Source: Desulfoscipio sp. XC116
GTDB lineage: Bacteria > Bacillota > Desulfotomaculia > Desulfotomaculales > Desulfallaceae
DNA length: 64,000 nt
NCBI RefSeq assembly: GCF_039851975.1
Contig: NZ_CP156660.1
Location: 4,159,035 to 4,223,034 of the forward strand
Reading direction: 5' to 3'
Made by a program: the position numbers and the translations under genes. The notes under the pieces are model-generated. The model did no database searches. It was not told the DNA's origin and was given only the letters and a program-made list of their open reading frames with translations. Positions 43,333 to 50,785 of this stretch are shown here, piece by piece. The first letter of the stretch is position 1; every line of letters starts with the position of its first letter.

Positions 43333-44562
43333 TCAGGCGCTTTGGCCGCCTGAAATTTTCACCGGTGCGGAAATCACTTTGGGCCGTATGCCACAACGAC
43401 GTACAAAACGGGCCATACGCCGGAAAGCTTCACCGAGCTCATCAATGGAGGCGGCATAAGAAACCCTGACAAAACCCTCGCCGGATTGCCCAAAAGCATT
43501 GCCGGGCACCAGAGCTACTTGCTCCTGCTTAAGCAATTCCTCCGCAAACTCTTCGGAATTCAAACCGGTAGCGGATATCCGGGGAAAAGCATAAAACGCT
43601 CCGCCGGGCTCAAAGCAGGGCAGGCCCATATCCAGGAATGACTGCACCACCAAATGACGGCGGCGATTATAGTGCTCGACCATGCGGCGCATGCCGGGCT
43701 GGCCGTTTTTAAGCGCCTCCAGCGCGGCCATCTGTGCGGTAATAGAAGTACACAACATTGAATACTGGTGTATTTTAGTCATGGCACTAATGATATCGGA
43801 ATGGCCGGCCGCGTAACCCACCCGCCAGCCTGTCATAGCGTAAGCCTTGCTGAAACCGTTGAGCAGCACCGTGCGGTCCCGCATACCGGGCAGCGACGCC
43901 ACACAAGTATGCTCACCTACATAGGTCAGGCGGCCATAAATTTCATCGGAAATAACGATAAGGTCGTTTTGCACCGCTACTTCGGCTATCTTTAACAACT
44001 CATTCCGGTCCATCACCGCGCCGGTGGGGTTATTGGGATAGCAAAGCAGTAATACTTTGGTCCGCGGCGTAATGGAAGCCTGCACCTGTTCAGCCGAAAT
44101 ACAAAACCCGTTTTCCGGCCCGGTGGGCATGAACACGGGCACCCCACCGGCCAGAGTGGCACAGGGAGCATAGGAGACATAGGACGGCTCGGGCATCAAC
44201 ACCTCGTCCCCGGGCTCAAGCAGCACACGCATGGCCAAATCCAGCGCTTCGCTCACCCCCACGGTAATAAGTATCTCATTGCGGGGGTTATATTTAACAT
44301 TATAAGTATGTTCAAGGTCGGCGGCTACAGCCTCTCTCAATTCCAGAAGGCCCCAATTGGAAGTATACATGGTATACCCCTTTTCCAGAGAGTAAATACA
44401 CGCCTCCCGGATGTGCCAGGGGGTAACGAAATCGGGCTCGCCCACACCCAAAGAAATTACGCCTTTAGTCTCGACGACCAAATCAAAAAATCTTCTAATA
44501 CCCGAGGGCGGAAGATCACGCACCGCCGGATTGACTTTTTCCGACCAGTTTTTTTGTATCAT
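43333..44562 (-). CDS. Class I/II PLP-dependent aminotransferase
   Basis: A 409-residue aminotransferase of the aspartate/aromatic group. LCYPNNPTGAVMD, VISDEIYGRLTY and the PLP-lysine segment LNGFSKAYAMTGWRVGYAAG are present, with the C-terminal arginine region EGFVRVSYAAS. The substrate cannot be fixed by sequence; an aromatic amino acid or alanine role is possible given iorAB/paaK nearby. The start overlaps the end of the Lrp gene by 4 bp (ATGA), so the two are translationally coupled and both lie behind the T-box. Confidence 0.92.
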   Translation of the reverse strand: MIQKNWSEKVNPAVRDLPPSGIRRFFDLVVETKGVISLGVGEPDFVTPWHIREACIYSLEKGYTMYTSNWGLLELREAVAADLEHTYNVKYNPRNEILITVGVSEALDLAMRVLLEPGDEVLMPEPSYVSYAPCATLAGGVPVFMPTGPENGFCISAEQVQASITPRTKVLLLCYPNNPTGAVMDRNELLKIAEVAVQNDLIVISDEIYGRLTYVGEHTCVASLPGMRDRTVLLNGFSKAYAMTGWRVGYAAGHSDIISAMTKIHQYSMLCTSITAQMAALEALKNGQPGMRRMVEHYNRRRHLVVQSFLDMGLPCFEPGGAFYAFPRISATGLNSEEFAEELLKQEQVALVPGNAFGQSGEGFVRVSYAASIDELGEAFRRMARFVRRCGIRPKVISAPVKISGGQSA

Positions 44563-45050
44563 GGGGAAATCATCAGCCTCCTGTCTTCCTCACCGTCTTC
44601 CATAATTACTCCGTCCTGTTTATAGGTCTTCAGAACAAAATGTGTGGTAGTACTAACCACCCCTTCGATAGTAGCCAGCTTAGTAGAAACAAAATGAGAT
44701 ACTTCTTTCATGCTGCGGCCTTCCAGAAAGACCGCCAAATCATAGGTGCCGCTCATCAAGCGCATACTGCGCACTTCCGGAAACCGGTAGATACGTTCGG
44801 CTACGGCATCGAAACCGACATCCCGCTGGGGGGTGATACGTACCTCAATCAAGGCACTGACTTTTTCTTCGCCCATTTTTTCCCAATTAATCAGCGTCAT
44901 ATAACTAAGAATAGCTTTTTGATTTTCCAGTTCCTTAATCATGCCCCGCACCTCAGCCGCGTCAATATTAAGCATAACAGCAATTTCATCCGGTGTTAAT
45001 TTGGCATTATCCTCAAGCAACTCTAATATTTCTCTGGTGGTATTATCCAT
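44559..45050 (-). CDS. Lrp/AsnC-family regulator, T-box controlled
   Basis: A 163-residue protein with an N-terminal helix-turn-helix (DNTTREILELLEDNAKLTPD, AVMLNIDAAEVRGMIKELE) and a RAM effector domain (SALIEVRITPQRDVGFDAVA, VRSMRLMSGTYDLAVFLEG). Such proteins bind amino acids. The ATG at 45050 follows AGGGGTGA; the longer frame to 45197 lies inside the T-box leader and is not coding. It is coupled to the aminotransferase gene and probably senses that enzyme's amino acid. Confidence 0.9.
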   Translation of the reverse strand: MDNTTREILELLEDNAKLTPDEIAVMLNIDAAEVRGMIKELENQKAILSYMTLINWEKMGEEKVSALIEVRITPQRDVGFDAVAERIYRFPEVRSMRLMSGTYDLAVFLEGRSMKEVSHFVSTKLATIEGVVSTTTHFVLKTYKQDGVIMEDGEEDRRLMISP

Positions 45051-45061
45051 TTTAGTCACCC

Positions 45062-45350
45062 CTTTCCGATTATCATCTTTGGCGCACGCATCAAAAAACC
45101 CCGTCCCTGGACAAGGGACGAGGTTTTTACTCGCGGTACCACCCTGATTGATCGCCATTACGCATACGATCCTCTCGGGGCCCTTTAACGGGGGCAAATC
45201 GGCTCAGCTTACTATCCGTTGGATTTCAGCCTGCGGCTCCAGGGCGGCACGGGCACACACACCCGCCGGGCTCCCACCGTTCCCGGCTCGCTGCGCGATG
45301 TATTGTTACCCTTATTCCCCTTCCAAGCATTGCTTTTATCAATGAATTAG
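45062..45350 (-). promoter_or_regulatory. T-box leader RNA upstream of the Lrp-aminotransferase operon
   Basis: On the minus strand the canonical T-box antiterminator sequence GGGTGGTACCGCGA lies at 45144-45131 and is followed by a terminator at 45129-45093. Upstream is a Stem I with the typical distal part GCCGGGAACGGTGGGAGCCC and a closing segment GCCGCCCTGGAGC. The uncharged tRNA that it reads would stop termination. I could not fix the specifier codon by eye. Confidence 0.9.
45093..45129 (-). terminator. T-box terminator hairpin
   Basis: On the minus strand CGTCCCT pairs with AGGGACG around TGTCC, flanked by AACC/GGTT pairs and followed by a T run. It is mutually exclusive with the antiterminator formed by the T-box sequence. 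Confidence 0.88.
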
Positions 45351-45454
45351 CAATATTCTAGCACGCAGTGGTATGAGTGTCAACAAAACTTAACTCTAAA
45401 ACTTCAGGAAAACGTTCCCATATATGGTTTGACCTGCCGGTTTGCCGGTATTTA

Positions 45455-46822
45455 TTATAAAGTAAGTTCACCGTCCGGAGTATTAACCAGCCTGAGCACA
45501 TTTTCTTCATCACCGGTTAAAGCGTTGATATACACCAGATAAGTCTCCGACCCCTGCATGCCTTTAAATTCCCAGGTGAGTATTTCTTTTTCCACACCCA
45601 CCGGAATGAGGGCCAACCTTCCTGTTCCCTCTATATTGAGTCTGTCACTGAGCAGCATACGGGCCCGGCCCTCCGTAAGCTTTGGCTCGGCCAGATTGCG
45701 CTTATGATGGGACATTAAGTACCCCCTGGCATCAAAGGCCACCACTTGACCGTTATCCAGAGCCACAGTAACTTTGACAAGATCCGGGTATATAATTATC
45801 CCGTCCTGGGCAAGTGCATAATTAAAAGTAACCGTATTGTCATTACGCTGGTGATAGCTTATTTGCATATCTTTATAGCCGTGATCCCGCAAATAATTTT
45901 CCGCCCGAGACTGGGCCCTGGCAATACTCCAACCGCCTTTAGACACGTCACGAGGCGTAACCATCCATATCAGATGCCCCCCCTGCATAGAAATATCCGC
46001 CACAGTCGGTTCGCCAACCGCGGAGCCGCCCTGGCGACGGGCTATTTCCACCCGGTGGGCCCGGATACTGCCATTTACTTCACCGGTTACCCGGGCCAGC
46101 ACGTTTTTGTCCCCGGGTTTATCATAATATTGCATGGCTACAGATTTAGCCCGGGACTCGCTTATTTTGTCACCGGTTAGGCCACGGGCCCGCCCTTGTT
46201 CCATATGATCGGAAAAAGGACCGTCATAAATCAGGGTGGGATAAGCTTGCATCTGCCGGTCCATATCCTGGAAGCCGCCACCGGCCAGTTTTTGGCCTTC
46301 CCCGGCTAAACGGCTTGAGCTGGAGAGTACCAGCTCGGACAGGTTTAAGCTGCCATCCGATATATCGGCGTGTATTTTGCCGAGTTCCTTGTTCAAGCTT
46401 GAGGATTGATTATAAAGCCGGTTCACTGTATCCCACTGTTCCCGGGTAAGCGGTTTGCCGTCGGCCAACTGCCCGGCCAACGTATTTGAGTAATCCCCCA
46501 GCTGAGTTATAAACTTGGCCGTCCGCCCCAACAGGGCATCACCCACCGGCAGTTGAGTCAGGCTGTCCAGCGCTTGATTTGACTGCTGCCAAATTTCCCC
46601 AAAGATCTGCACACTCTTCTCCGGACCGGCCAGTACCATGCTTTTACCCAGCAGAACTTCCATGGTTTGCACATGGTCGGCCAAATTGTAAAATGCCCGC
46701 TGATAATTATTATTTATTGCTGTCTGCAGCATCATTTTGGAATTGCGCTCTTGATAACCCCAATAGCCAATACCCAAGGCTGCAACAGCCAATATCCCAA
46801 GAACAGCATACCACTTTCTCAT
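45455..46822 (-). CDS. ypeB: Germination protein YpeB
   Basis: A 455-residue spore protein with an N-terminal membrane anchor (WYAVLGILAVAALGIGYWGY), a helical N-domain and two or three C-terminal PepSY-like repeats (EGRARMLLSDRLNIEG and similar). It keeps the cortex-lytic enzyme SleB in place and inactive until germination. It is adjacent to and downstream of sleB, the standard order. Length matches the family. Confidence 0.93.
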   Translation of the reverse strand: MRKWYAVLGILAVAALGIGYWGYQERNSKMMLQTAINNNYQRAFYNLADHVQTMEVLLGKSMVLAGPEKSVQIFGEIWQQSNQALDSLTQLPVGDALLGRTAKFITQLGDYSNTLAGQLADGKPLTREQWDTVNRLYNQSSSLNKELGKIHADISDGSLNLSELVLSSSSRLAGEGQKLAGGGFQDMDRQMQAYPTLIYDGPFSDHMEQGRARGLTGDKISESRAKSVAMQYYDKPGDKNVLARVTGEVNGSIRAHRVEIARRQGGSAVGEPTVADISMQGGHLIWMVTPRDVSKGGWSIARAQSRAENYLRDHGYKDMQISYHQRNDNTVTFNYALAQDGIIIYPDLVKVTVALDNGQVVAFDARGYLMSHHKRNLAEPKLTEGRARMLLSDRLNIEGTGRLALIPVGVEKEILTWEFKGMQGSETYLVYINALTGDEENVLRLVNTPDGELTL

Positions 46823-46870
46823 AAGCTATGCCTCCTAATTTGTAAGCTTCATATTGGAATTACCCCTGAA

Positions 46871-47602
46871 CTAGTGAGCGAAAACATGGCGGCCAATACG
46901 TGCGACAATGTTCCTGCTCCATATCCAGGGGGCGACTTGCTTGCCCGGATTCCAGAAGAAAATTGCGCCGCCGGTGGGATCCATACCCGCCATAGCCTGT
47001 CTGGCGGCTTGTAAAGACTCATTGGTAAGCGGCCTGGCATACTGACCGTTAGTTACCGATTCAAACGCATGGGGTTGATAAACAACCCCGGATAAGGTAT
47101 TGGGGAAAGAAGAGCTTTTAACCCTGTTCATAATTACGGCGCCTACCGCCAGCTTACCGGAATACGATTCGTCGGCCGCCTCTCCTTCGATAACCCGGGC
47201 CAGCAGCTGTATATCTCTGGATGTTTCCACAAATCCAGGGGCCACATATTGCTTTTGGGCACCACCGGCAGCGGCTTTATTCCGGCCACCGCCTATACCC
47301 AATGCCGCCTGCGTACTCGGACCCACCACGCCATCGGCCCGCAGCCCGTTTTTACGCTGAAAGTCGAGCACAGCCCGGTAGGTAGCGGAACCGTATGTAC
47401 CGTCTACAAAGCCATGAAAATACCCCCACTGATTAAGTTTTTGCTGCAGTACGGTTACCTCACTGCCGCGACTGCCCCAGTAAAGCGTCTTTACCTGGGC
47501 CTGGGCACTGTTGCCTGACAGCAAAATCAGGGCGGTAAACAATATAATTATTGTGCCAAGTATTATGGTCATGCATTTTTTGGCTATCCCGATTATTAAC
47601 AA
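46871..47602 (-). CDS. sleB: Spore cortex-lytic enzyme SleB
   Basis: A 243-residue lytic transglycosylase with a signal peptide (ending GNSAQAQ), an N-terminal peptidoglycan-binding domain (LYWGSRGSEVTVLQQKLNQW) and the C-terminal catalytic domain (LLARVIEGEAADESYSGKLA, PHAFESVTNGQYARPL). It degrades cortex at germination. The TTG at 47602 lies 5 bases after AGGGGGTG; an ATG at 47572 would give a shorter signal peptide and is the other candidate. It precedes ypeB. Confidence 0.93.
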   Translation of the reverse strand: MLIIGIAKKCMTIILGTIIILFTALILLSGNSAQAQVKTLYWGSRGSEVTVLQQKLNQWGYFHGFVDGTYGSATYRAVLDFQRKNGLRADGVVGPSTQAALGIGGGRNKAAAGGAQKQYVAPGFVETSRDIQLLARVIEGEAADESYSGKLAVGAVIMNRVKSSSFPNTLSGVVYQPHAFESVTNGQYARPLTNESLQAARQAMAGMDPTGGAIFFWNPGKQVAPWIWSRNIVARIGRHVFAH

Positions 47603-47754
47603 AACAGCACCCCCTGATCTATTTGTCCATAGTTTTTCTGAAAATAACAAAACCTATGTGTGTAAAAATTTTTTTAGCATCAAAGCAAGGATTGGCAGAT
47701 TCCGGGCAGAATAATACCAATAGAGCATTACTTTACTTAATACTACAAAGTATT

Positions 47755-47812
47755 GCGGTTCTAAAATCCAGGGGAAGTTGAGTCTCCTGAATTAAGAACT
47801 TGCTTTAAAGGA
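47755..47812 (-). repeat. Family B structured repeat, copy 2 (first half only)
   Basis: On the minus strand AAGCAAGTTCTTAATTCAGG, GAGACTCAACTTCCCC and TTTTAGAACCGC match the first hairpin of the copies at 14110 and 60137. The second hairpin is absent. Confidence 0.7.
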
Positions 47813-47848
47813 GGTGCGCAACCCGGTTTTTTGGTCAGCAAGCTTATT

Positions 47849-47878
47849 GTATCAGTATCGGTATCGGTATCGGTATCG
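47849..47878. repeat. Tandem hexamer repeat (GTATCG)5
   Basis: One GTATCA followed by four GTATCG units. It lies in a 400-bp gap between sleB and a small plus-strand gene and could vary in number by slippage; no promoter spacing effect can be shown. Confidence 0.85.
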
Positions 47879-48007
47879 TAAACGCACATGACATGGCCGC
47901 TCATGCCCATGTATAGATGACTGCTTTTATACGCCCCCATGCGGTATTATAAGGCAGATACACATAAATCCGTTTACTATGACCTAATTCACCAAAACCG
48001 GGTTTTT

Positions 48008-48268
48008 ATGAAAAAACTTATTGATGTAGATGAATTTGTGAAAATGCGGCAGGATGACATTACCCGGCTGGTTAATACGGCGCTGAACCGGGCCGGTGAT
48101 GTTGTACGGCAAAAAGTTGCCGCCGGTGATATAAACGCTACCATGCAAGACGTACTGCCCTTGCTGCTATATGAAGTTCTGGTTACCAATACGGTGGCCA
48201 CCCTGCGGCTGGCAGCGGAAATGATTAACCTTGAGTATGCCGATGGCAGCGGCGGTCCGGATAACTAA
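48008..48268 (+). CDS. Small hypothetical helical protein
   Basis: An 86-residue protein from ATG 48008 (MKKLIDVDEFVKMRQDDITR...). It appears alpha-helical and soluble, ending in an acidic tail. I do not recognise a family. The frame is open back to an ATG at 47939, but no good ribosome site marks either start. It lies on the plus strand between two minus-strand blocks and is followed 25 bp on by a tiny membrane protein frame, so they may form a two-gene unit. Confidence 0.55.
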   Translation: MKKLIDVDEFVKMRQDDITRLVNTALNRAGDVVRQKVAAGDINATMQDVLPLLLYEVLVTNTVATLRLAAEMINLEYADGSGGPDN

Positions 48269-48292
48269 TGTACTTTTTAGGAGTTGTTGTTA

Positions 48293-48403
48293 TTGTTGCT
48301 GAATATTAAATCAATATTATTTATTGCATTTTTAACAGCGGCGGGCTTACTGGCCTTTACCTACGGATTCTTTTTTGAATACCGTAAAAGAAACCGCCGT
48401 TAA
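48293..48403 (+). CDS. Possible tiny single-helix membrane protein
   Basis: A frame of 36 residues: one hydrophobic helix (SILFIAFLTAAGLLAFTYGF) and a basic end (YRKRNRR). The start would be one of several TTG codons after AGGAG (TTG 48293 has 9-base spacing). The positive-inside tail is typical of small membrane proteins. No homologue is recognised. Confidence 0.45.
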   Translation: MLLNIKSILFIAFLTAAGLLAFTYGFFFEYRKRNRR

Positions 48404-48440
48404 GGTACGGCGGGACTTATCGGGTAACCAGGCCTAAGCA

Positions 48441-48551
48441 GTGAGCTCGTTCAGCTAAAGCTGAACGGCGGGCTTCAGATGGGGATTATACCCCACCTGA
48501 AGTAGAAATAGGAACCCCCACCCATATAAGTGGGGTTCTTGGAGTTTGATA
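48441..48551 (+). repeat. Family A structured repeat, copy 5 (complete)
   Basis: CTCGTTCAGCTAAAGCTGAA, GGGCTTCAGATGGGGATT pairing with CCCCACCTGAAGT, AGAAATAGGA, then ACCCCCACC...GTGGGGTTCTTGGAGTTTGA. All three hairpins are kept although loops differ from copy 4, so base pairs rather than sequence are conserved. The 48552-48697 stretch after it holds only a degenerate CGCGATGACAGG repeat. Confidence 0.8.
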
Positions 48552-48697
48552 AAACTTAAGCGCTTGATTTGCGGATTAGCAGCCGCGCCACCGGGACAAT
48601 TCGAGCGTTCTAATGTCATATCCGGACGCCACGGATAAGATGATGGTTACGTCCCCGCGTCGCTGTCGTTCCTCGCGATGACAGGGCGCACCGCAAA

Positions 48698-48843
48698 AAA
48701 GGGAGTGTCGCAAAACTACTTTCTTGGAGTAGTGAGCGACCCTCCCTTTCCCAGATGCAGCCAATTATTCCGATAATAATCCGGTATTTTTACAAAAGGC
48801 TGCCGCACTATGAACTATTTAGTTCGTTGTGCAACAGCCCCTT
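48698..48843. mobile_element. MITE-like element, copy 2
   Basis: About 146 bp, in opposite orientation to copy 1 at 5140-5292 and nearly identical to it, including the internal GGATTATTATCGGAATAATT and the ends GGGGCTGTTGCACAAC and AGTGTCGCAAAAC. It sits 21 bp after the dsrN stop and 146 bp after a family A repeat, again next to family A. Confidence 0.75.
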
Positions 48844-48864
48844 CAATCGCTATATCTGCAAATA

Positions 48865-50289
48865 TCACCTGGAACCGGCGTACTTCTTACCGGCGGCCAC
48901 CAGTCTGAGCGCCCAATCGGGCGTGGCCAGCGCATGCAGGTGTGCGTAACAAGCCAGTACATTTTTATATAACACACCGTCGTATTGACCGTTAATTCCG
49001 TATCCTTTGGTAACCCGAAAGGCAAATTTAATATTATCCTCCGCCAGGTTTTCCACCCGGGAATTATGAAACTCGTGCCCCCGCACGCTTTCCCCGATTA
49101 CAAAATATGAACTGCTGTTTTCCACCTGCAGGGTAATATAGCCATGTCCCTGGGGCTTATCCATCATGGTTACGTCAAACGGCAATGCACCCGCCATAGC
49201 GTGTTTTACACCTTGCCAGCCAATACTCCGGCTTAGAAACATCAGCCCGCCGCATTCGGCATAAACCGGCAGCCCCGCTTCAATGCGCCCGCGCAAATCA
49301 CTCAGCAGCTGCCTGTTAGCACTGATTTCAGGGGCAAACATTTCCGGGAAGCCGCCGCCGATGTAAGCCGCATCCACCTTGGGCATCTCTTTGTCCCGCA
49401 AGGTATTCACCGGCACCAGCTCGGCCCCGGCCGCCGCCAAAGCTTCCAGGTTTTCCGGGTAATAGAACGTAAACGCCCGATCCAAAAACACAGCCACTTT
49501 AACATGGGAAACGGCCGGCCTCAGCCCGTTCACATCCGGACCCCGCATAAACGGAGCATCATCAGGCGGCAGTTCATTCATCACCAGCTGCGGCGCCCGG
49601 CGGGCCACCTCGATTATACCGGGCAAGTCAAGAAACGCGCCGGCCCTGCTGCCGGCTTCGTCCACCGCCGCCGCCAGATCATCGTCTTCGACGGCCGGAA
49701 TAAGCCCCAAATGCCGGTCGGGAATATGAAACTTCTCTCCCTTGGGAATAACCCCCAGCACAGGTATACCACAATAACGATCAATAGCCGACCTGAGTAT
49801 TTTTTCATGGCGCGGACGGGCCACTTTATTTAGAATCACACCGGCTACCCGCACATCAGGATCAAAATGCTGATAACCCGAGACCATGGCCGCCACACTG
49901 CGGGTCATCCGGGTGGTATCCACCACCAGCAGTACCGGCGCAGCAATGGTTTTGGCAATTTCAGCCGTGCTGCCGCTGCCCTCCAGATCCACACCGTCAA
50001 AAAGGCCCATGGCCCCCTCCACTACCGCGATATCAACGTCGAGAGCGCTGCGTACAAACGAAGTGCGAATTACTCCCCGATCCATTAAAAAGCTGTCCAA
50101 ATTTCGGCAGGGACGCCCGGTTATCCTGGTCATCCAGCTGGGGTCGATAAAGTCAGGTCCCTTTTTATAAGGCTGTACGCGGTAACCGGCTGATTTTAAT
50201 GCCGACAACAGCCCAATGGCAGCGGTGGTTTTGCCGGACCGGCCGTGGGGCGCGGCCACCACCACGCGGGGAATACTATATGACCTCAT
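48865..50289 (-). CDS. dsrN: Cobyrinate a,c-diamide synthase family protein, probable DsrN (siroheme amidase)
   Basis: A 474-residue glutamine amidotransferase. The N-terminal ATPase begins VVVAAPHGRSGKTTAAIGLL; the C-terminal amidotransferase domain has PVYAECGGLMFLSRSIGW with the catalytic Cys and a C-terminal RGHEFHNSRV histidine. The enzyme class amidates cobyrinic acid in B12 synthesis. No other cobalamin genes are near, and the gene follows dsrC in the dsr locus, where DsrN makes siroheme amide for sulfite reductase. A hairpin at 50327-50392 separates it from dsrC. DsrN versus CbiA is decided here by context only. Confidence 0.82.
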   Translation of the reverse strand: MRSYSIPRVVVAAPHGRSGKTTAAIGLLSALKSAGYRVQPYKKGPDFIDPSWMTRITGRPCRNLDSFLMDRGVIRTSFVRSALDVDIAVVEGAMGLFDGVDLEGSGSTAEIAKTIAAPVLLVVDTTRMTRSVAAMVSGYQHFDPDVRVAGVILNKVARPRHEKILRSAIDRYCGIPVLGVIPKGEKFHIPDRHLGLIPAVEDDDLAAAVDEAGSRAGAFLDLPGIIEVARRAPQLVMNELPPDDAPFMRGPDVNGLRPAVSHVKVAVFLDRAFTFYYPENLEALAAAGAELVPVNTLRDKEMPKVDAAYIGGGFPEMFAPEISANRQLLSDLRGRIEAGLPVYAECGGLMFLSRSIGWQGVKHAMAGALPFDVTMMDKPQGHGYITLQVENSSSYFVIGESVRGHEFHNSRVENLAEDNIKFAFRVTKGYGINGQYDGVLYKNVLACYAHLHALATPDWALRLVAAGKKYAGSR

Positions 50290-50326
50290 TTATATCACCG
50301 CCTCTCCGACTTTTTATTATCAATCC

Positions 50327-50392
50327 TGAAAAATAACAGGCACGGCATTGCCGTTGCTTAGAGCAGCGGATAACCTGTGCCTGAATAAATTA
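50327..50392 (-). terminator. Hairpin between dsrC and dsrN
   Basis: On the minus strand AGGCAC and GTGCCT close a long interrupted stem that includes CCGCTGC/GCAACGG, then GTTATTTTT follows. It could end most transcription after dsrC, giving dsrC more message than dsrN. Confidence 0.5.
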
Positions 50393-50425
50393 TCCCTATT
50401 GCAAAACATGCTTATACAAAAAGCA

Positions 50426-50746
50426 TCATACACACCCGGTCGGCGTGGGCAAACCTGCCAGTTTGCAGGCGCCCTTGGCCGGACCGGCTGGAAAAAGCTC
50501 ATAAATATACTTTAAATTGCAGCCCGTATCTTGACAAAGCTTACGTACCATGGGTGCAATTTGGTATTGCTTGTAATAATCACGCAGATAGTTAATTACT
50601 TTCCAATGATCTTCGGTCAACCCGACAATTCCTTCGGAGGCGGCAAAAGCAACAGCTACATCTTCATTCCACAAGTCCGGATCAATCATGAACCCGTCCT
50701 CGTCCAACTCTATTTCCACGCCGTTTACGGCAATGGCAGCGGACAT
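50426..50746 (-). CDS. dsrC: Sulfur-carrier protein DsrC
   Basis: A 106-residue protein with the flexible C-terminal arm KGACKLAGLPTPTGCV, which keeps both redox cysteines (the last at the penultimate position, the other eleven residues before). This is the true DsrC form that leaves DsrAB as a trisulfide. ATG 50746 is chosen because GGAGGTG lies 9 bases upstream; the frame continues six codons. It follows dsrMK directly. Confidence 0.97.
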   Translation of the reverse strand: MSAAIAVNGVEIELDEDGFMIDPDLWNEDVAVAFAASEGIVGLTEDHWKVINYLRDYYKQYQIAPMVRKLCQDTGCNLKYIYELFPAGPAKGACKLAGLPTPTGCV

Positions 50747-50785
50747 AGCTTTACGCACCTCCATTAAAAGGCAACCGAAATACCA

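Noticed and set aside
45051-45197. In-frame upstream extension of the Lrp-type gene (49 extra codons)
   Set aside because: It runs through the T-box sequence and its terminator; the ATG at 45050 has a proper ribosome site and gives the normal Lrp start.
47849-47878. Possible CRISPR array
   Set aside because: The units are 6 bp and contiguous without spacers. No other regularly spaced repeats or cas genes occur in the window.
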